From: Phanerochaete sordida
Taxonomy: Eukaryota > Basidiomycota > Agaricomycetes > Polyporales > Phanerochaetaceae
Direction: 5' to 3'
Assembly (NCBI GenBank): GCA_019973155.2
Contig: BPQB01000008.1
Span: 434,001-498,000, forward strand
DNA: 64,000 nucleotides
Part shown: positions 41,454 to 53,314 of the stretch, piece by piece
Position numbering within the stretch: the first letter of the stretch is position 1
Layout of the letters: every line of letters begins with the position of its first letter
Program-made: the position numbers and the translations under genes
Notes under the pieces: model-generated
Told to the model about the DNA's origin: nothing
The model's database searches: none
The model's input: only the letters and a program-made list of their open reading frames with translations

Positions 41454-44400
41454 ATGGCACAATGGGGTCAAGGCTTCCAAGTGCCCCTTCAGACTGGCTT
41501 TAATCCTCAACAGCAGCCTCAGTTCCAGCCGGGATTGCAGCAAGGGTTCCAGCCTGGCATCGCGCCGCAGCCAACAGGATTCCCTGGCCAACGACCCCCT
41601 GGATTTCAGCAGCCCCAGCCTACGGGCTTTCCGGGGGGTCAGCAGCCTCAGCCCACTGGCTTCGGCATGCAACCTCCCCCCTTGCTGCCCCAGCAAACCG
41701 GGTTCCAGCCGTTACGTGCGCAGCCGACGGGATTCCAGCCTAATAATTTCCAGCAGCGGGCTCCGCCGCCGCCGCCACCAGTGCCTCCCATGCCTCAGCA
41801 GTTCCAACAGAACCCCCAGCCGGCCGGTTTCCTCGGTGTGCAGAACCCGACGCGCAGCTTCCTGAGCCCATCGCCGGGCCCTCTGACGGCGCAGCCGACG
41901 GGCTTCGCTGGCGGGCTCCAGCCGTTGGTCCCTCAGGTGACGGGATTCGTCGACCCCCGCCTCCAAATGATGTCAAGCACGTTCCTTCCCGCGAACACGT
42001 CTTCTCCGTACAACGCCGCAGGCTTGCCCCAGCTCCAGCAGCCCCAGGGTGGGTTCTCGCTTCAGCAATCGTTCCAGCAGCACAACCAGCAGCAGGGCAG
42101 AAACACCGCTCCCAAGATCCCGTGGGCTCTCTCCAAGGCGGAGAAGAAGTCTTACGACCAGATTTTCCGCGCTTGGGATACCCGCGGCGAGGGCTTCATC
42201 AACGGACAGACGGCCTTGGAGGTGTTTGGCCAGAGTGGTCTGGACAAGAATGATTTGGCCAAGATCTGGTGCGTGTCCGTCACACGTCAGATCATATCCG
42301 ATTCTGAAGGCATTCCTCAGGGCTCTCGCCGACGCGGATAACCGGGGAAAGCTGAACCTCGCCGAGTTCCACGTAGCCATGGGTCTCATCTATCGCCGTA
42401 TGTCCCAACAATATTCGACGGCTTAAGGATTCGCAACTGACGTGTCCACAGGTCTCAACGGCAACGATATACCTGACGAGCTTCCCCCTGAGCTTGTCCC
42501 GCTCTCGCACCGCGATCTCGGTAACTCAGTCGACTTCCTGAAAGACATCCTGAAGAATGACACGCGCGCACGTTCACCAGCCGTCGATGGCCCGGTCTCT
42601 AAACTCAAGGAACGTTCATTCAACAGCTCGTCTGCGCCTGGCGCAGGTGGGCGTCAAGATGCCACCGTTTACAAGTACAATGACGATACCCCCGCGGGCG
42701 GCTTCTACCAGCCGCGCTCGCGCCATGTCGACCGTGCCGCAATCCGCACAGCAAGTGAGAACAATAGCCCATCTTCCGACCTCTCGGACATCAAGCGCCA
42801 GCTCGAGAACACGAGTAAGATGCTCGATCGCAGCGCCGCAGAGAACGCTGCGAAGACTGCGGAAGATGAGGAGCTCGAACGGGAGATGGAGGACATGCGC
42901 TACCGTGTCAAGCGCCTTCAGGAAGACCTTGACTACGTCTCGAAGGGTCCCAGGTCTTCGCGCAAGGATGAGGAGCGTCGTAACCTCGAGCGTGAGCTGC
43001 TTGAGATCATGCACGAACGCATTCCCGAACTCGAGAGACGCATCGAAGACAGGGAAGAACGCAAGAAGCGCGAAGAGCGCGAATGGGCTCGGGAACGCGA
43101 CAGGCGGAACGATCGTTTTGGACGTTACGACGACCGGGACCGGGACGACCGCTATTCCTCTTCTCGTTACGATGACCGCGACCGCGATAGGGACCGCGAT
43201 TATCGTTCGTCATATGATGATCGCGACAGAGACCGCGATCGTGACTATGATAGAGACCGCGACCGGGACTTTGATAAGTACCGTGACCGCGACTTCGATC
43301 GGGACAGGCCTTACTCGCGCAATCGTGACCGCGAATACGGTCGTGACCGCCCTCGGAGCCCGCCAGCTGCTGTCAGAAGCCCTCCCCCTCCCCCGCCTGC
43401 TGCGTCGACCAACTCGATCAACAGGCCGCCACCTGCACCCGCTCCGACGGCCTCGCCTGCGCCTGCGTTGAAGCAGATGACTCCCGAGGAGCGCAAGGCG
43501 CATGCCAGGGCCGAGGCTCAGAAACGTATTCAAGAGCGGATGGCTGCACTTGGTTTGTCGACCAGTACCCCGTCGACTCCCAAGGTTGATACCAGCGTCG
43601 AGGAGCGCCTTGCAAAGGAGAAGGCAGAGGCGGAAGAGAAGGCAAAGGCAGCTGAGCGCGAAGCTGAGGAACGTGAACGCCTTCGACAGGAACGTCTACA
43701 GGGTGAGAGGGCCTTGAAGGAAGGCTCCAGTCCGACAACGCCTGCGCCCCCTGCTGTCGCATCCCCTCCCGCCGCTCCAGCTCCCCCAGCAGTCACCCCA
43801 ACTCCCTCTAGGCCTGCTGCTCCTCCCGCGCCCAAGCCCAGGGCTCCTGCCCCGCCACCACCGCGGAAGGCTGCTGCTCCTCGACCTCCAGTGGCTACTC
43901 GCATGCCTTCTGCACCTGCACCTCCGCCGGCCCCTGCTGAACCAGAGGTCGACCCCGAAGAGGAGGCGATCCGCGCTCGGGAGGCGGCCCTGCGCAGGGC
44001 TCGTGAAGAGCGTCTTGAAAGGCTCAGAAAGCTCGAGGAAGAGGAAGCAGAGGCTGCGAGACGTCTCGAGGAGGAAGAGAGAGCAAGGCGTTCCGCGATA
44101 ACCTCGCCTCCCCCGCCACCTGCGCCAGTGCTGTCAACTCCTGTTGCACCTCCGCCACCACCGCCTGCGCCCCCAGTTTCAGCGCCTCCGCCGCCTCCAG
44201 CTCCTCCGGTCTCACCACCTGTGGACAAGACCAAGAACAACCCCTTCAGTCGTATGATGAGGGAAGGCTCAACCCCAGCATCCACGCCAGGTGCCGCTGC
44301 CAACGGAGGGACAAACCCATTCTTTAAGCCTCAGTCCACACCAACGTCTCCTCCAGCTGCACCAGCCGCTCCTTTGGCGCCTCCACCTCGGGCACCCTCG

Positions 44401-47400
44401 GCCCCGCCGCCGTCGAAGAGCCCTGCTCCTCCTGCGGTCAAGACGTCATACCACACCGCTCCTGCTGACAGCGAGTCCGACTGGGACGACGTGCAAGAGA
44501 AGGAAGACGACGACGACAGCGATGATGAGCTCGATTCGTCCCGAGACCAGCGTAACAAGCTCGCGCAGCAGCTCTTCGGCAGTATCCTGCCGCCATCGCG
44601 TCCCCAGTCGGCCGCTCCTGGCGCGTCTGTACCGTCGCAGCCCAGCACGCCTACCCCGACTACCTTCGCAGCACCAGCGCCGCCACCGCCTCCTCCGTCG
44701 GCGCCACCAGCAGCGATGTCTGGCGGTATCCCTCCGCCACCGCCACCGCCCGGACCGCCAGCCCCGCCAGCTCCTGCTGCGCCCATCGCCGCACCCGCTC
44801 CCACCGGCGATCGCAGTGCCCTGCTCAGCGCTATTCAGGGAGGGGCACGGCTGAGGAAAGCCCAGACCAATGACCGCAGTGCCGCGCCGGTGTCAGGCAA
44901 GGTCCTTGGCGATACTGCGCCTCCTGAGCACATCAATGCTGCACCCCGCGCGCCGTCCCCGCCGGCGATGACTCCAGCCATGGAGCAAACTGGGTCTTCC
45001 CGCTCGAACAGGGATTCTGTAGGCTGGTTTGCCGGCCTCGCTGCTGACCAGGCGGGCCAGTCGACTCCGATGCATGAGCGTATGGAGTCTATGGCTGAAG
45101 AAGAGGAGCCGGAGCAGCACGCTGCTGTTCCTCAGATTCAAGTCCAAGCAGAGCCTGCTCATGAACCCGCGCAGGACAGCGACCCCATGCAGGACATTGA
45201 CATGGCTACTGGTAAGCTGCTTGTTACTTCGTCGTCGATACCAGAGAGCTGAACAAGACTGCAGAGTACCGTGTCCGCTCGCTCTACGCATACGAAGGCC
45301 AGCGCGCTGAGGATCTTTGTACGCTCCTTATTTCATAGACAGCTGCCCCCATATCGCTGACTTGTTCTTCAGCATTCGGCGAGAATCTCATCCTGACTGC
45401 GCACCCATCGAAGTCGGGTGCTGAGTGGTGGTACGGCACACTAGTCCGCGATGGCAAGAGCGGCTTCTTCCCCAAGACCTATGTGGACAGATTTGATACC
45501 AGTACGCAGCCACTATCCTTTCTCTGTTCGGTCGTAGCTTATATATCCGCAGTCAAAGCAAAGGCCCTGTACTCCTACGAGGGCACCAACGCCGACGAAC
45601 TGCCCTTCGCCGAGGGAGACGAACTCAACATCGTGGATCGTTCAGATGCGGATTGGTGGAAGGCCGAGCAAAGCGGAGTCGTGTTCATCGTACCGGCAGC
45701 ATACCTGGAAGCAGTAGAGGGTCAGTAGGACATTCACATTCCTTGAGTGCTTCAGTTTACATCGTGTGGCTTCAGGCTGAAGTAATTTTCGTATTTTCTC
45801 TTTTTACATGTATGGACTCAATTAAACACGGGCACTTGGAATCTCGCCCACCCGAAATTACACTGGAATAGTCTCCTCACCTATCACACCCCGCCCGCAC
45901 GAGTCAGCCGGTGAAACAGCGACGATCGAGCAACCCCGGCAGGACCCATCGAGGCTCTCGGCGCAGCCAGACACCCTTTCAATCCATAGCGAGACGGAAG
46001 AGGACGAGAGCTCAGATTGGGACTCTGATGACGGTGAATCTTTCATGGAGACTGAGTCGTCTGACAACGAAGAGCAGGAATCCACCGAGGAACAGCGCAA
46101 GGAGGAGCGCGAGGCCCGCGAACTCGAACGGCAGCGTGTCTTGGAAGCGGCAGGCCTCGCCATCATCAAATCCGACGACCGCAAGCCCCCGCCACGGCCA
46201 GCACGCAAACGGAGCACGCGCAAGCGGCGTCCTGCCCCCGCTGTTCCTGAGCACCGGCGACATTCGTCAGCAGCATCGAAGGAGCTGCCTACGATCCCTG
46301 CGTCGGAGTCGCTGCGCCTCGACGACGCGTACGAGCGGTACGAGGCATACCGCCAGGCGTCTCCCAACCTCAACCGCCTGTCGACGGTGTCGGTCGACTC
46401 GGTCAACTCGATGACGGCAAGCCCATCATTCGCCTCGTCGGTGCCACGCAGCCCGTCCGCAGCGAGCGCCACGAGCGAGCACGAGGGTCGCGCATCGGGC
46501 TTCCTGCACTTCTTTGGACGCAAGACGCCCGCGAATGACGGCGAAGAGCGCGTGCGGCCTGTCATATCCGGCCCTATCCTGCAAGAGAAGGAGCCTGGGA
46601 CGCCGGCGATAGAGAGCGACTTCGGCACTGTAAGTTCATGCATGCTGCACTGTGACGTCTGTGTACTGACCATGCACATACAGTCGTGGGCGAGCTTGGT
46701 GGACAAGTCTGCGCTGGAAGAGATCCCGACGAAGGAGCGGAAGCGGCAGGAAGCCATCTTCGAGTTCATTACCACCGAAGCTGCTTATGTCCGCGACTTG
46801 CAGCTTATCGTGGAAGTAAGCCATCAAACCTCTTCAGTATGGACACGTCATGACGTTGGTCGTAGGTATTCTACACAAACCTGATCCCCTTGCTGGACCA
46901 GAAGGCTACCACAGTCATCTTCGCAAATGTGGAAGACATCCTGCTCACGAATACGGTATGTTCCCATTCAATGTGCTATTTGGACGGTGATTGAACCCTG
47001 TTTGTGAAGACCTTTCTCAGCTCACTTGAGGCAAGGCAAAAGGATTGTCGACTGTACATCGACAGGATTGGTGATATTCTGAAGGCAAACATCTCCAACA
47101 TGGGCGTGTACACGGTATGTTTTCAACCCATCATGTCTCCAAGCACTCGACCGACCGCTCTTCCAGGAATACTGCGTAAATCAAGCGTATGCAATCAAGG
47201 TCTTGCAGTCGATTCGAGAGTCGAATCCCGATGTATCCGCCTGTCTACAACGACTACGCGACGATCCAACGGTCCGAAGCTTGGATCTGTCCAGCTATCT
47301 TCTGGTGCCGAGTACGCCTTTGACATTCCTGGCATTTGGGTGGAGCTGACACCCAGCCTGTCTCGATAGTGCAACGTATTACTCGATACCCGCTGCTGAT

Positions 47401-48151
47401 CAAGCAGGTATGCCCTGGCTTGCACCCTGTCGGCGTCCATTTATTGACCACGGCGTAGATCTTGCACTATTCGGAGTCAAGCGACGAGCGGAAGCAAGTC
47501 GAGGCGTCGCTAGAAATAGCAGAGAAGATCCTCGGTCACATCAATGAGACGATCCGCGAACTAGAGGGCAAAGAGCGCCTCCGCCAGATCTCGCACAACC
47601 TATGGATCGGCGAAGGGTGAGATGATCGCGAGCCTGGACCCGTGCACCATAACTGAGTCTTCCCACAGACGACTGGACCTCACGGCCCCCACGAGGACGA
47701 TGGGTTCTCGCAAGCTGCTTCGCGAGGGGCTGCTCCTGAAAGCCAAGAGCGGGCGGCGCCTGCGTGGCTTCCTCTGCAGCGACATCTTGGTCCTCACCGA
47801 TGAGAGCGCAAAGGCGCTGTATCGGACGGTGCGTGCCATCTTCACCACTTCCGGTGCGACGATTCCTGATTGTGCTGTAGCCGATACCGCTCTCCGAAGC
47901 GCAGGTCAGAGAAGTACCTGGCGCTCGAGGTAAGATGTCTCTTCTACATACTATGTCACATGCTGAACACGCCTGTAGACGACCTCTCGTTCCAGCTTGT
48001 CCTCGCATATCCCCGTGGCGGAGACAAGATCAACCTCAAGGCAATGTCCGCACGCGACTGCCAGCTCTGGATGCAGGCCATCGAGAAGGCGAGTCACCAA
48101 GCAAGACAGGCGGAGATGCGCCACGCCAAGCGGCGACAGACCGCCTACTAA
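41454..48151 (+). CDS. CIN1: intersectin-like endocytic adaptor with RhoGEF module (Cin1 type)
   Basis: Sixteen exons (41454-42268, 42321-42397, 42452-45211, 45265-45318, 45373-45501, 45553-45720, 45872-46629, 46684-46815, 46866-46955, 47010-47114, 47167-47311, 47370-47407, 47459-47616, 47669-47828, 47881-47929, 47979-48151) encode 1936 aa. Order: PxPTGF repeats (10-170), one EH domain (222-315, AWDTRGEGFINGQTALEVF), coiled coil (407-517), Arg/Asp-rich tract (517-600), more coiled coil and polyproline, WH2 motif (RSALLSAIQGGARLRK, about 1085), two SH3 domains (about 1218-1278 and 1279-1334), DH/RhoGEF (about 1600-1810) and PH (about 1820 to the end). This is the layout of intersectin and of Cryptococcus Cin1, linking endocytosis, actin and Rho GTPases. 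No C2 domain follows. The 151-nt intron after exon 6 is unusual: reading into it stops after GQ, giving a 1336-aa form without DH-PH. Confidence 0.88.
41480..41965 (+). repeat. degenerate PxPTGF repeats in the intersectin-like gene
   Basis: About nine units resembling QPTGF (for example PQPTGFPG, AQPTGFQP, PQVTGFVD) lie before the EH domain. Similar Gln/Pro/Thr/Gly/Phe repeats occur in the yeast endocytic protein Pan1. Confidence 0.8.
43111..43360 (+). repeat. Arg/Asp dipeptide tract in the intersectin-like gene
   Basis: The code repeatedly alternates CGN and GAY codons (DRDRDRD with Tyr/Phe interspersed) between the coiled coil and the proline-rich part. It is charged and probably disordered. 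Confidence 0.85.
45721..45871 (+). promoter_or_regulatory. long intron that may switch short and long isoforms
   Basis: GTCAGT...ATAG, 151 nt, against about 50 nt for most introns of this gene. Retention adds Gly-Gln and a stop at 45726, ending the protein after the second SH3 domain. Human ITSN1 has a similar short/long choice made by splicing. Regulation here is inferred from sequence only. Confidence 0.5.
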
Positions 48152-48461
48152 TCAGTAATATTTTTCCTCGCGCTTTTGGGATCTTGGAGGATTCGCTCAG
48201 GCTCTACACTCGTTGATATGGACATCTTTCCCCTGCCTCGTAATATGTAATCACTTTTCGTCTTCTTGGGACCTTCACGGCTTCCTCCCCTCGCTCCTTG
48301 CCTACGTTTCCGTTTCGAAGTAACTATTCACGGACTGCTACGAAAGTGACGAATCGCACAGAATAAAGAGATTTCTGTACTACCCAATTTATGCCCTGTC
48401 CGGGTCTATGGTTCGCAAAATCGGCCGGCCCCTCCGCATGCCGTCCATGTAGCCAGTATGC
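48152..48461. other. intergenic region between converging genes
   Basis: 3' ends of the intersectin-like gene and GH43 copy 1. No gene seen. Confidence 0.45.
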
Positions 48462-49640
48462 TTATGTGAAGTGCACGGTCTTACCCGTCACTTTGATCTG
48501 TCCAGCATACAACTGGCGTATGTGGGCCGTGGTGCCCTTGTCAGCATGGAACAAGACGTTCACTCCTCCAGGTCCGACATCGAGTCCACCGGGAGAGAAG
48601 AGCTGTGAATAGGGTTTGCCGGTCTGAAGAAGTGGCGTCTTCGCTTTGGTGTACGGGCCCTTGATGTTGTCGGCGGTCGCGTACGACGTGTCGTAGAGCG
48701 CGCCCGAGTAGCAGTTCGAGCTGAAGAACAGCACGTAGACGCCGTTGACCTTGACGAGCGATGGCGCCTCGACGAGCGGCCCGTCTGCGTCGCTGCGATC
48801 CAGGACTAGTGATGACGATGTCAGTGCGTGCCAGTTGCGAACGAGGGTGGCTAGACGAACTCTGAACTGGGGAGCCAATTGACGTTATCCCGTCGGCTTT
48901 GAGCTGCTGGAGCATGATGGGCTGGGGACCAAGATGGTGTGTCATTGAGGATGCACGCCGCCCATCCGACCATCGAACACCCACCGTAGATACAATCGGT
49001 GCCACGCCATTGCCACAGTTGCCGCCATGTCCAATGCTGTTGCCATCGATCTTCCAGACGACCCACACTGCGATCTATCATTTAGCATGCCATCGAGAAG
49101 CGCAACGCGACAGCAGCACCTGTGCCATCCGTGTCGACGAAGCCCGCAGGGTCGATGGCCCCGCCCTGGGCCGTGTCGCACGCGAGCGCGGTCGGCTCGG
49201 GCGTGTACGGGCCATACGCAGTGCTGCTAACGGCGGCACCGACGCAGTGCTTCCCGCCGTTGCCGTTCTGGTCCGCCGCGTAGTACATCACGAACTTGCC
49301 GTCGGGCTGCAGCACGCGCACGCGCGGTCAGCACTCCGCAGGCAGCGAGCGACGCGCGACGCACCCGCTGGATGACGTCGGGCGCCCAGACGTCCTTGCC
49401 TGTGCTCCACGCGCCGACGGTGGGCAGCGCGTCGCGGCTGCTGAGCGTCCATGTCTTGAAGTCGGGCGACTTCGCGACGGGGACGTGCTTCCCGCCGCTG
49501 TTCGTCGCGAACGCGTACCACGTCCCGTCGGCGCCGTTCACGAAGGACGGGTCGGGGAAGTTGCTCGTGAACACGGGCCCGATGATGCCGCCGAGGGCGA
49601 GTGGGACGAGTAGCGCGATTGGGAGAAATCTGGACAACAT
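48462..49640 (-). CDS. secreted GH43-type glycosidase, copy 1
   Basis: Five exons (49365-49640, 49120-49306, 48985-49067, 48861-48921, 48462-48805) encode 316 aa. A signal peptide (MLSRFLPIALLVPLALGG) precedes a five-bladed propeller with the GH43 residues: Asp in SNFPDPSFV (base), Asp in GAIDPAGFVDTDG and Glu in GPLVEAPSLVKVNG (acid). Family members cleave arabinose or xylose residues from plant hemicellulose or pectin; the exact substrate is unknown. A tandem paralogue lies 0.4 kb upstream on the same strand. An ATG 14 codons upstream exists but is before the signal peptide. Confidence 0.88.
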
Positions 49641-50072
49641 GGGGAGTGTTTGGAGTTTGCACAAAGGAAACACACCTTGCACTCTTATTTGAAGGCCTCG
49701 CGTCCCTGATCAGTAGTGGATTGGCTTGGCATGAGATTGTAGGAACGGAGAAAGCTACCAGTAGCTGTGAGGAGGCGGTGTCCACGTGCCTTTCAAGAAT
49801 GGTCACTTGGCGTCCATCGTTGGGGCAGATGGAGTGTATGTGCCCGAGCAATCACGGATCCTGCAGACTGCGCAGATTTTGGATGAGTGAGTGCTCTAGC
49901 AGAAAGGTAATCCTGAGCAGTGCGGACTTACTCCCACTCCTACCTTTGGGCAGGCCGGTGAGCGATGAGCGGAGAGAACTGGCCACAAAAGAGTGTCTTT
50001 CAGAATCCACAATGTCCAAGATTACATCAGTCAGATAGGTAAGTTACTCTTCCTCGGCTGCATCTCCCGCGC
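49641..50072. other. spacer between the GH43 copies
   Basis: Promoter side of copy 1 and 3' side of copy 2. It does not resemble the region upstream of copy 2. No gene seen. Confidence 0.45.
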
Positions 50073-51274
50073 CTACGTGAAGTGCACCGTCTTGCCCGTC
50101 ACGCTGATCTGGCCGACGTACATCTGGCGCGTGTCGGCCGTCGTGCCAAGGTCGGCGTGGAACACGACGTTGACGCCGCCGGGGCCGACGTCGAGGCCGC
50201 CGGGCGAGTACAGCTGCGCGTACGGCGTGCCCGTCTGCAGCAGCGGCGCGTCCGGCGCCTGTGCCTTCGTGTACGGGCCCTTGATGTTGTCGGCGGTCGC
50301 GTACGACGTGTCGTAGAGCGCGCCCGAGTAGCAGTTCGAGCTGAAGAAGAGCACGTAGACGCCGTTGACCTTCACGAGCGACGGCGCCTCGACGAGCGGC
50401 CCGTCCGCGTCGCTGCGGTCCAGGACTGAGGTGCAAACGGTGTCAATAGGTGGTTGTGAGCAGGAAAGGCTGCCAGCTGACTTTGCACAGGGGACCCGAT
50501 CGGCGTTATCCCGTCGGCTTCGAGCTGCTGAAGCATAATGGGCTGCGCACCGCGACAATCAGTGCACGCTTCCTGCCAAATCTTGAAAACCCACCGTCGA
50601 GACGATGGGTGCAACACCATTGTTACAGTTGCCGCCATGCCCGATACTGTTGCCATCGATCTTCCAGACAACCCACACTGCAAGTTGCTACTCAGCATGT
50701 CGTCCAGAAGCGGGACACGGATCAACGCCACCTGTGCCATCCGTGTCAACGAAGCCCGCGGGGTCGATGGCCCCGCCCTGGGCCGTGTTGCACGAGAGCG
50801 CGGTCGGCTCGGGCGTGTACGGGCCATGCGCAGTGCTGCTGACGGCGGCGCCGATGCAGTGCTTCCCGCCGTTGCCGTCCTGGTCGGCCGAGTAGTACAT
50901 CACGAACTGGCCGTCGGGCTGCAGCACGCGCACGCGCGGTCAGCACTCCTCGTGTGGCAATGCGACGCGCGACGCACCCGCTGGATGACGTCGGGCGCCC
51001 AGACGTCGCCGCCGGTGCTCCACGCGCCGACGGTCGGGAGCGCATCCTGGCCGGTGAGCGTCCAGGTCGCGAAGTCCGGCGAGTTCGCGACGGGGACGTG
51101 CTTCCCGCCGCTGTTCGTCGAGAACGCGTACCACGTCCCGTCGAGGCCCTTCACGAACGACGGGTCGGGGAAGTTGCTCGCGATGACGGGGCCCGCGATG
51201 CCGCGTTTCTCGATGGCGACGCCTGAGGCGAGCGGGAGGAGGAGGAGCGAGGACGCGAGAAGTGTCGAGAGCAT
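50073..51274 (-). CDS. secreted GH43-type glycosidase, copy 2
   Basis: Five exons (50978-51274, 50732-50918, 50595-50677, 50482-50542, 50073-50425) encode 326 aa. Signal peptide MLSTLLASSLLLLPLASG, then possibly a Lys-Arg processing site (EKR), then the same propeller with NFPDPSFV, GAIDPAGFVDTDG and GPLVEAPSLVKVNG. Exons 2, 3 and 4 have exactly the same lengths as in copy 1 and most exon DNA is nearly identical, while introns are not. A four-residue insertion (APDA) follows YTKAQ. Probably secreted for plant-polysaccharide breakdown. Confidence 0.88.
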
Positions 51275-52281
51275 GGTGGGGGAGGGTGGCGTGCGTCTGC
51301 GCCGCGCGCGAGCTTATAACGCTTCGCGAGGCGGCCCTGCGCCCAGAATGTAGGACGTGACCACTGTAGTCAGTGATCCCATCACGTCTTGGATATAGTG
51401 AAGGATACGTGCTGCGATGGGACGGAGTTGCGGCGCATGCTGTGCGCGTCGCGAATCGGCTGAGGCGCATGGCGGTGTAGGGTTCCAGCCAATCAGTGAT
51501 TCGGACATGATGACATTGACCGTAGTCGTTCCGGCTCTCTGCCCTCATGACGTCCATGCCCATAGCAATTCGCAATTTGAATCTTCGCCTTGAACATGCG
51601 CTCGAACGTGGTGCTGCCTTCGCAAGCATGTGCGACGGTGGTAACCCGAAGAGCGACAGTTCGGCCATATGACATGAGTCTGATGCAGCTGCTAGTGTCA
51701 AGGAGGGTGAACAGGTAGCACAAGCTTCTCTTGCACCTCATACTTCGCCCATATGCTACCCATACGCCACTCTTCCGTCTAAGACGCATATATTTCGCCT
51801 AGAGATCTGAACGTGCAAGCAGAGGCGCAAAATACTTGTGCCTCGTCGAGCAAAGCGTCTACTCGATGAGACGCGTCGTGCTGGATAATAGCCCCGACAT
51901 GAAGAGAGATACGCAGACGGCTTAAGTTGAGACGGACTGTGCATTTATGAGCCAAAATTGGGGTGCATTTCTGGGAAAGGACGGGGACAAGATGGTGGTC
52001 AAGAGCAGAGAGCGTCGGACGAAGCGCGCCAATGTCGACTGATGTCATGTAGGCGCCTGCCCTAACCCTATTATAATACCTTGCCTTTAACTTCAACAAT
52101 CTCCATGAACTCTCCAGCATCCAGCGACCTCAAAGCAACGCTTACACATTCGATATAATACTCGAATACGATGAACCGAAAGTTGACGCATATATGCTAA
52201 AAATTCGCTAAATGCTCCTTCCCAGAGACCATCGTCAACATTTTTGGATCGCCACATCCCTCCTACGAGTCGGAGCTGCCG
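51275..52281. other. intergenic region, about 1 kb
   Basis: Apart from the TATA-like element for GH43 copy 2 near 51313 I see no supported gene. Confidence 0.45.
51313..51318 (-). promoter_or_regulatory. TATA-box-like element of GH43 copy 2
   Basis: TATAAG on the minus strand about 40 bp before the ATG at 51274, in a GC-rich context. No equivalent is obvious before copy 1. Confidence 0.45.
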
Positions 52282-52536
52282 TTAGCATCCGCAGGTACGT
52301 CGCCCTCCGCGTCTTGCGTCGTCTCCGTCGCCTTTCACGGGGGTATTGGGCGGCACCTTTCCAGAGCTATCAGCGCGCGCAGTGCCCCCGTCTGGAGCAG
52401 GCTGGACTTTTGTCGCTGGGGGGAACTTGGTCAAAGCCCGCGCCACTTTTTGCGGCTTTGAATCGCGCGCGGTGAGTGAGCATCACTTTCGGAGACTGGG
52501 CTCGGGACTTACGTTCTTGGCGTGGGAGTAGTACAT
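52282..52536 (-). CDS. possible small two-exon gene
   Basis: Exons 52513-52536 and 52282-52455 would encode 65 aa: MYYSHAKN joined to PQKVARALTKFPPATKVQ, then a Gly/Asp/Arg-rich tail ending TCGC. The donor AAC-GTAAGT is strong and the frame is conserved across the join, but the protein is short and unrecognised, and an upstream start may have been missed. Confidence 0.3.
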
Positions 52537-52852
52537 GCTTGCTAGGGCGGGGATGCTGGGTGAGATGATACAGCGAGCGAGTGTGCTGCCTGACTCGGTT
52601 TTATAGGCCAGAAATGCAGTACTATTGTGCATCGCCGTCGACAGGAGCACGAGAAAAATCCGCAGTGTACAGTACAACTGTCATGGCTGCGCATCGATTT
52701 TATGGTCACGTCGCATCACGACTGACCGTCCTCTCATCTTGCTGATACGCTGTTCCCATTTGTCCACAGAGCAGACACGACGCCAATACATCTACAACAA
52801 AACCATCCCCAGGAAAACACCACACCCATCTCCAACACCAACAAAACCCCTT
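52537..52852. other. intergenic region
   Basis: No gene seen. Confidence 0.4.
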
Positions 52853-53314
52853 CTACACACCACTGGCACCCGCAACATACCGCTCCCACTCCGCACACGT
52901 CTCGCCCAAATACGCGCGCAGCTCCGCGCCGATGCGCGGCACGTGCGCGGCGCGCGGCGGCGCGGGCAGCGTCTGCGGCACGTCCTCGTCCGCGCGGTAC
53001 AGCTCCTCGAGCAGCGTGTTCAGCACGCGCCACTCCTGGATCGGGTCTCTCTGCGGCGCGCCGCCGGTGCTGCTGCTGCTTCCGTCATTGCCGGTGTTGC
53101 TGGTGGTGTTGCTGCTGGCGGTGGTGGTTGAGTGCGAGGCCCCGGGCGCCGCGGCGAGCGCGTCTGCGAGCGCGGCGAGCGTCGCGAGGTGCTGCTGGCG
53201 CGTCGCGGCGGGGAGGCGCGCCCACTGTGCGGCGGTGTCTGCGTGCTGTGCGGGCGGCTGCCCGGAGAGCTGCGCGGCGAGGCGCAGGAGCTGGGTGAGG
53301 TCTGCGGGGGGCAT
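52853..53314 (-). CDS. small orphan protein
   Basis: A single exon of 153 aa. The N-terminal half is Ala/Gln-rich and helical (MPPADLTQLLRLAAQLSGQ; LATLAALADALAAAP), then a Ser/Thr/Asn linker, then RDPIQEWRVLNTLLEELYRA and RIGAELRAYLGETCAEWERY. No signal peptide. An A/T-rich ACATAAAAG lies about 60 bp upstream on the coding strand. Family not recognised. GC-rich sequence makes open frames cheap, but the helical pattern at the end supports coding. Confidence 0.55.
   Translation of the reverse strand: MPPADLTQLLRLAAQLSGQPPAQHADTAAQWARLPAATRQQHLATLAALADALAAAPGASHSTTTASSNTTSNTGNDGSSSSTGGAPQRDPIQEWRVLNTLLEELYRADEDVPQTLPAPPRAAHVPRIGAELRAYLGETCAEWERYVAGASGV

Noticed and set aside
45726..46045. Two separate genes: an SH3 adaptor ending at 45728 and a RhoGEF gene beginning at 46045
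   Set aside because: The acceptor at 45871 joins exactly in phase and the fused order EH-SH3-SH3-DH-PH is that of intersectin; kept as the alternative to test.
50538..51353. 271-codon plus-strand frame
   Set aside because: Antisense of GH43 copy 2, which has signal peptide and catalytic motifs.
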